Of a stretch of DNA of 64,000 bases, positions 62,459 to 64,000 are shown piece after piece. The position numbers were made by a program, and so were the translations under genes. The number at the start of each line of letters is the position of its first letter. Positions within the stretch are counted from its first letter, which is position 1. The notes below the pieces were generated by a model that searched no databases, was not told the DNA's origin, and worked only from the letters and a program-made list of their open reading frames with translations. Source of the DNA: Pectobacterium wasabiae CFBP 3304 (GTDB lineage: Bacteria > Pseudomonadota > Gammaproteobacteria > Enterobacterales > Enterobacteriaceae); NCBI RefSeq assembly GCF_001742185.1, contig NZ_CP015750.1, forward strand, positions 1,116,001 to 1,180,000, written 5' to 3'.

Positions 62459-64000
62459 CTAGCGCTGCTTATAGACCTCGCGCAGATGCGTCGTGGAAGA
62501 CGGATGCGGCACATAGCCTTTCACGTCCTTACGCAACACCACAGAATCGATCATCTGCGACACCGGAATAATGGCCGGGAACAGCTCTTCATAGCGATTC
62601 TGTACGTTGATATACATCTGCTTTTGTTTCTGAGGATCTTTCTCCAACAGCGCCTGATCGATCATGTCGTTCAAGGGCTTGTCGTAGAAAGAGGTGCGCC
62701 AGCCTTGGAAGTTGGTCAGTTTGGCTTCGTCGCTGTTATCGGGGTTATAGACAACAGAACGCAGACTGGAGTGAGGATGCGGATCGACACCGCCACCACC
62801 GCGGCCGACCAGCATATCGAAGTTACGATCGCGCATCGCGCCGTAAACCTGATTACCGGTGCCGGAGATGATTTTGGCTTTGATGCCCGCCTGTGCCAAC
62901 GTGGACTGTACCGACGTCGCCAGATTCAGGAACGGCTGATCGGAAAGAACACGTAGCGTGGTTTCAAATCCATTTGGATAACCTGCTTCGGCCAGCAGTG
63001 CCTTAGCGCGTGGCACGTCCAGCTTGTAGCCAGGGTCCGGCAGCGTCGCATCCATCCCTTTTTGGATGGGGCGCTGATGATAGAAGCCGTAGCCGGGCAT
63101 CACCGTCTTGTTGACGCCATCGTAATCAATCAGATAACGAACCGCTTCGCGCACCTTCGGTTTAGCGAAGTATTCATTTTTCAGGCTCATTGCAACGTAG
63201 TACAACGTGCCTTTTTTCACCTCATCAACTACAACGTCCTTGTCTTGTTTCAACGCATTGATATCCGGCACCGACATCCCAGAGGCCACGTCAATGTCGC
63301 CTTTTTCAATCATCAGACGCAGCGCCTGTGATTCGGTCATGTGGCGGAAAATCACGCGCCGCATTTTCGCGTCGCCCTGCCAGTTATTCTCAACCTTGCT
63401 GATGCGCAGCACGTCTTTCGCCTGCCACACATCCAGCTTGAACGGGCCAGAACCGGCTTCATTGGTAGTCAGCCAACCGTTACCCCAGTCACCGTTTTTC
63501 TCATGTTGCATAACCGTTTTGCTGTCCAGCACCGAGCCGCTACCCAACGTCGCCAGCGAATAGATCACCAGTTTGGGGTCGTTCGGTTTAGGCAGTTCGA
63601 TTTCAACGGTGTGAGCGTCTTTGGCGCGGATCATTTTCTCCACGTTTTCCGCAGTGAAACCGTAGGACTTCCACGTCGTGGCCTGAGCCATGTTGAGGCT
63701 AAGCAGACGTTTCATCGACCAGGCAAAATCTTGCGCCGTCACGGGGTTACCGGAATGGAATTTGGCGTTGTCTACCAGATTGAAGGTAATGACATTGCCC
63801 GCCTCATTGACGCTCCAGCTTTTCGCCAGAGAAGGCAGGATGTTACTCAGGTTGGCCGGATCAAGCACCACCAGCGAGTCATAGAGGTTGACGATAATAC
63901 CCACCACTTCGTTACCGGTCATGGCGGCCGGGTCGAGTGAGAGCATGTTGTTCATGTTCATCCCCACGATCAGCTGATCGTCAGGGGTTTTTGCCGATAG
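62459..64000 (-). CDS. Peptide-type ABC transporter substrate-binding protein (5' end beyond window)
   Basis: Family 5 extracellular solute-binding protein; the reading frame is open to the window edge (upstream codons read LSAKTPDDQLIVGMNMNNMLSLDP), so the signal peptide lies outside. 513 codons plus stop are visible. Typical segments are EVVGIIVNLYDSLVVLDPANLSNILPSLAKSW, FNLVDNAKFHSGNPVTAQDFAWSMKRLL, EAGSGPFKLDVW, and the C-terminal NVQNRYEELFPAIIPVSQMIDSVVLRKDVKGY. It serves the two permeases and two ATPases downstream. The ligand is probably a di- or oligopeptide but cannot be fixed from sequence. Confidence 0.9.
   Translation of the reverse strand, partial: LSAKTPDDQLIVGMNMNNMLSLDPAAMTGNEVVGIIVNLYDSLVVLDPANLSNILPSLAKSWSVNEAGNVITFNLVDNAKFHSGNPVTAQDFAWSMKRLLSLNMAQATTWKSYGFTAENVEKMIRAKDAHTVEIELPKPNDPKLVIYSLATLGSGSVLDSKTVMQHEKNGDWGNGWLTTNEAGSGPFKLDVWQAKDVLRISKVENNWQGDAKMRRVIFRHMTESQALRLMIEKGDIDVASGMSVPDINALKQDKDVVVDEVKKGTLYYVAMSLKNEYFAKPKVREAVRYLIDYDGVNKTVMPGYGFYHQRPIQKGMDATLPDPGYKLDVPRAKALLAEAGYPNGFETTLRVLSDQPFLNLATSVQSTLAQAGIKAKIISGTGNQVYGAMRDRNFDMLVGRGGGGVDPHPHSSLRSVVYNPDNSDEAKLTNFQGWRTSFYDKPLNDMIDQALLEKDPQKQKQMYINVQNRYEELFPAIIPVSQMIDSVVLRKDVKGYVPHPSSTTHLREVYKQR

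Overview
This window is a chromosomal segment of an enterobacterial soft-rot bacterium, almost certainly Pectobacterium. The core gene order is that of the Escherichia coli region running from yrdB through aroE, smf/dprA, def-fmt, trkA, the alpha/spc/S10 ribosomal operons, bfr, tuf-fusA-rpsG-rpsL, tusBCD, fkpA-slyX-slyD, kefB, yheS, crp, argD, pabA to ppiA. It is interrupted by blocks absent from that core order. One of these is a tandem pectate lyase cluster whose second gene carries the well-known 22-residue PelB leader of P. carotovorum. Host and family assignments come from memory of protein families; no database search was possible.

Layout. (1) 1-3771, minus strand: yrdB (cut by the window edge), aroE, tsaC, a topoisomerase-type zinc-finger protein, smg, dprA. 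(2) 3900-8677, plus strand: def, fmt, rsmB, trkA, mscL, then convergent arfA with a hairpin inside its 3' coding end. (3) 9046-22706, minus strand: the alpha, spc and S10 operons, 28 genes including rpoA and secY, with recognisable promoters, terminators and autoregulatory leaders. (4) 23014-28365, minus strand: bfr, bfd, tuf, fusA, rpsG, rpsL. (5) 28497-30283: tusBCD and yheO; then an inserted lipid A modification operon eptA-pmrA-pmrB with a PmrA box (30384-33870). (6) 33930-37767: fkpA, slyX, an inserted HxlR regulator / SnoaL-like / SDR trio, slyD. (7) 37888-49179: yheV, kefB, kefG, yheS, an inserted LysE-type exporter, yheT, yheU, prkB, yhfA, crp, argD, pabA. (8) 49180-51200: a decayed island with a RelE-like toxin that appears internally deleted, its intact HTH partner, an unrecognised 159-residue protein and an integrase remnant. 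(9) 51408-57821: pelA, pelB, pelC and pelZ, each of the first three with long AT-rich upstream DNA and a related terminator. (10) 57908-64000, minus strand: ppiA and a five-gene peptide-type ABC importer whose binding protein runs off the window.

How it fits together. Most of the window is translation machinery (ribosomal proteins, elongation factors, deformylase, formyltransferase, rRNA and tRNA modification, and ArfA ribosome rescue). The accessory insertions concern the host interface: polymyxin resistance, pectin degradation, peptide uptake and amino acid export. The most interesting non-coding signal is a short hairpin at or near the predicted 5' ends of the pelA, pelB and pelC mRNAs. 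In pelB and pelC its loop carries a GGA and lies a fixed 34-35 nt from a second GGA in the Shine-Dalgarno sequence, the arrangement expected of an RsmA/CsrA target.
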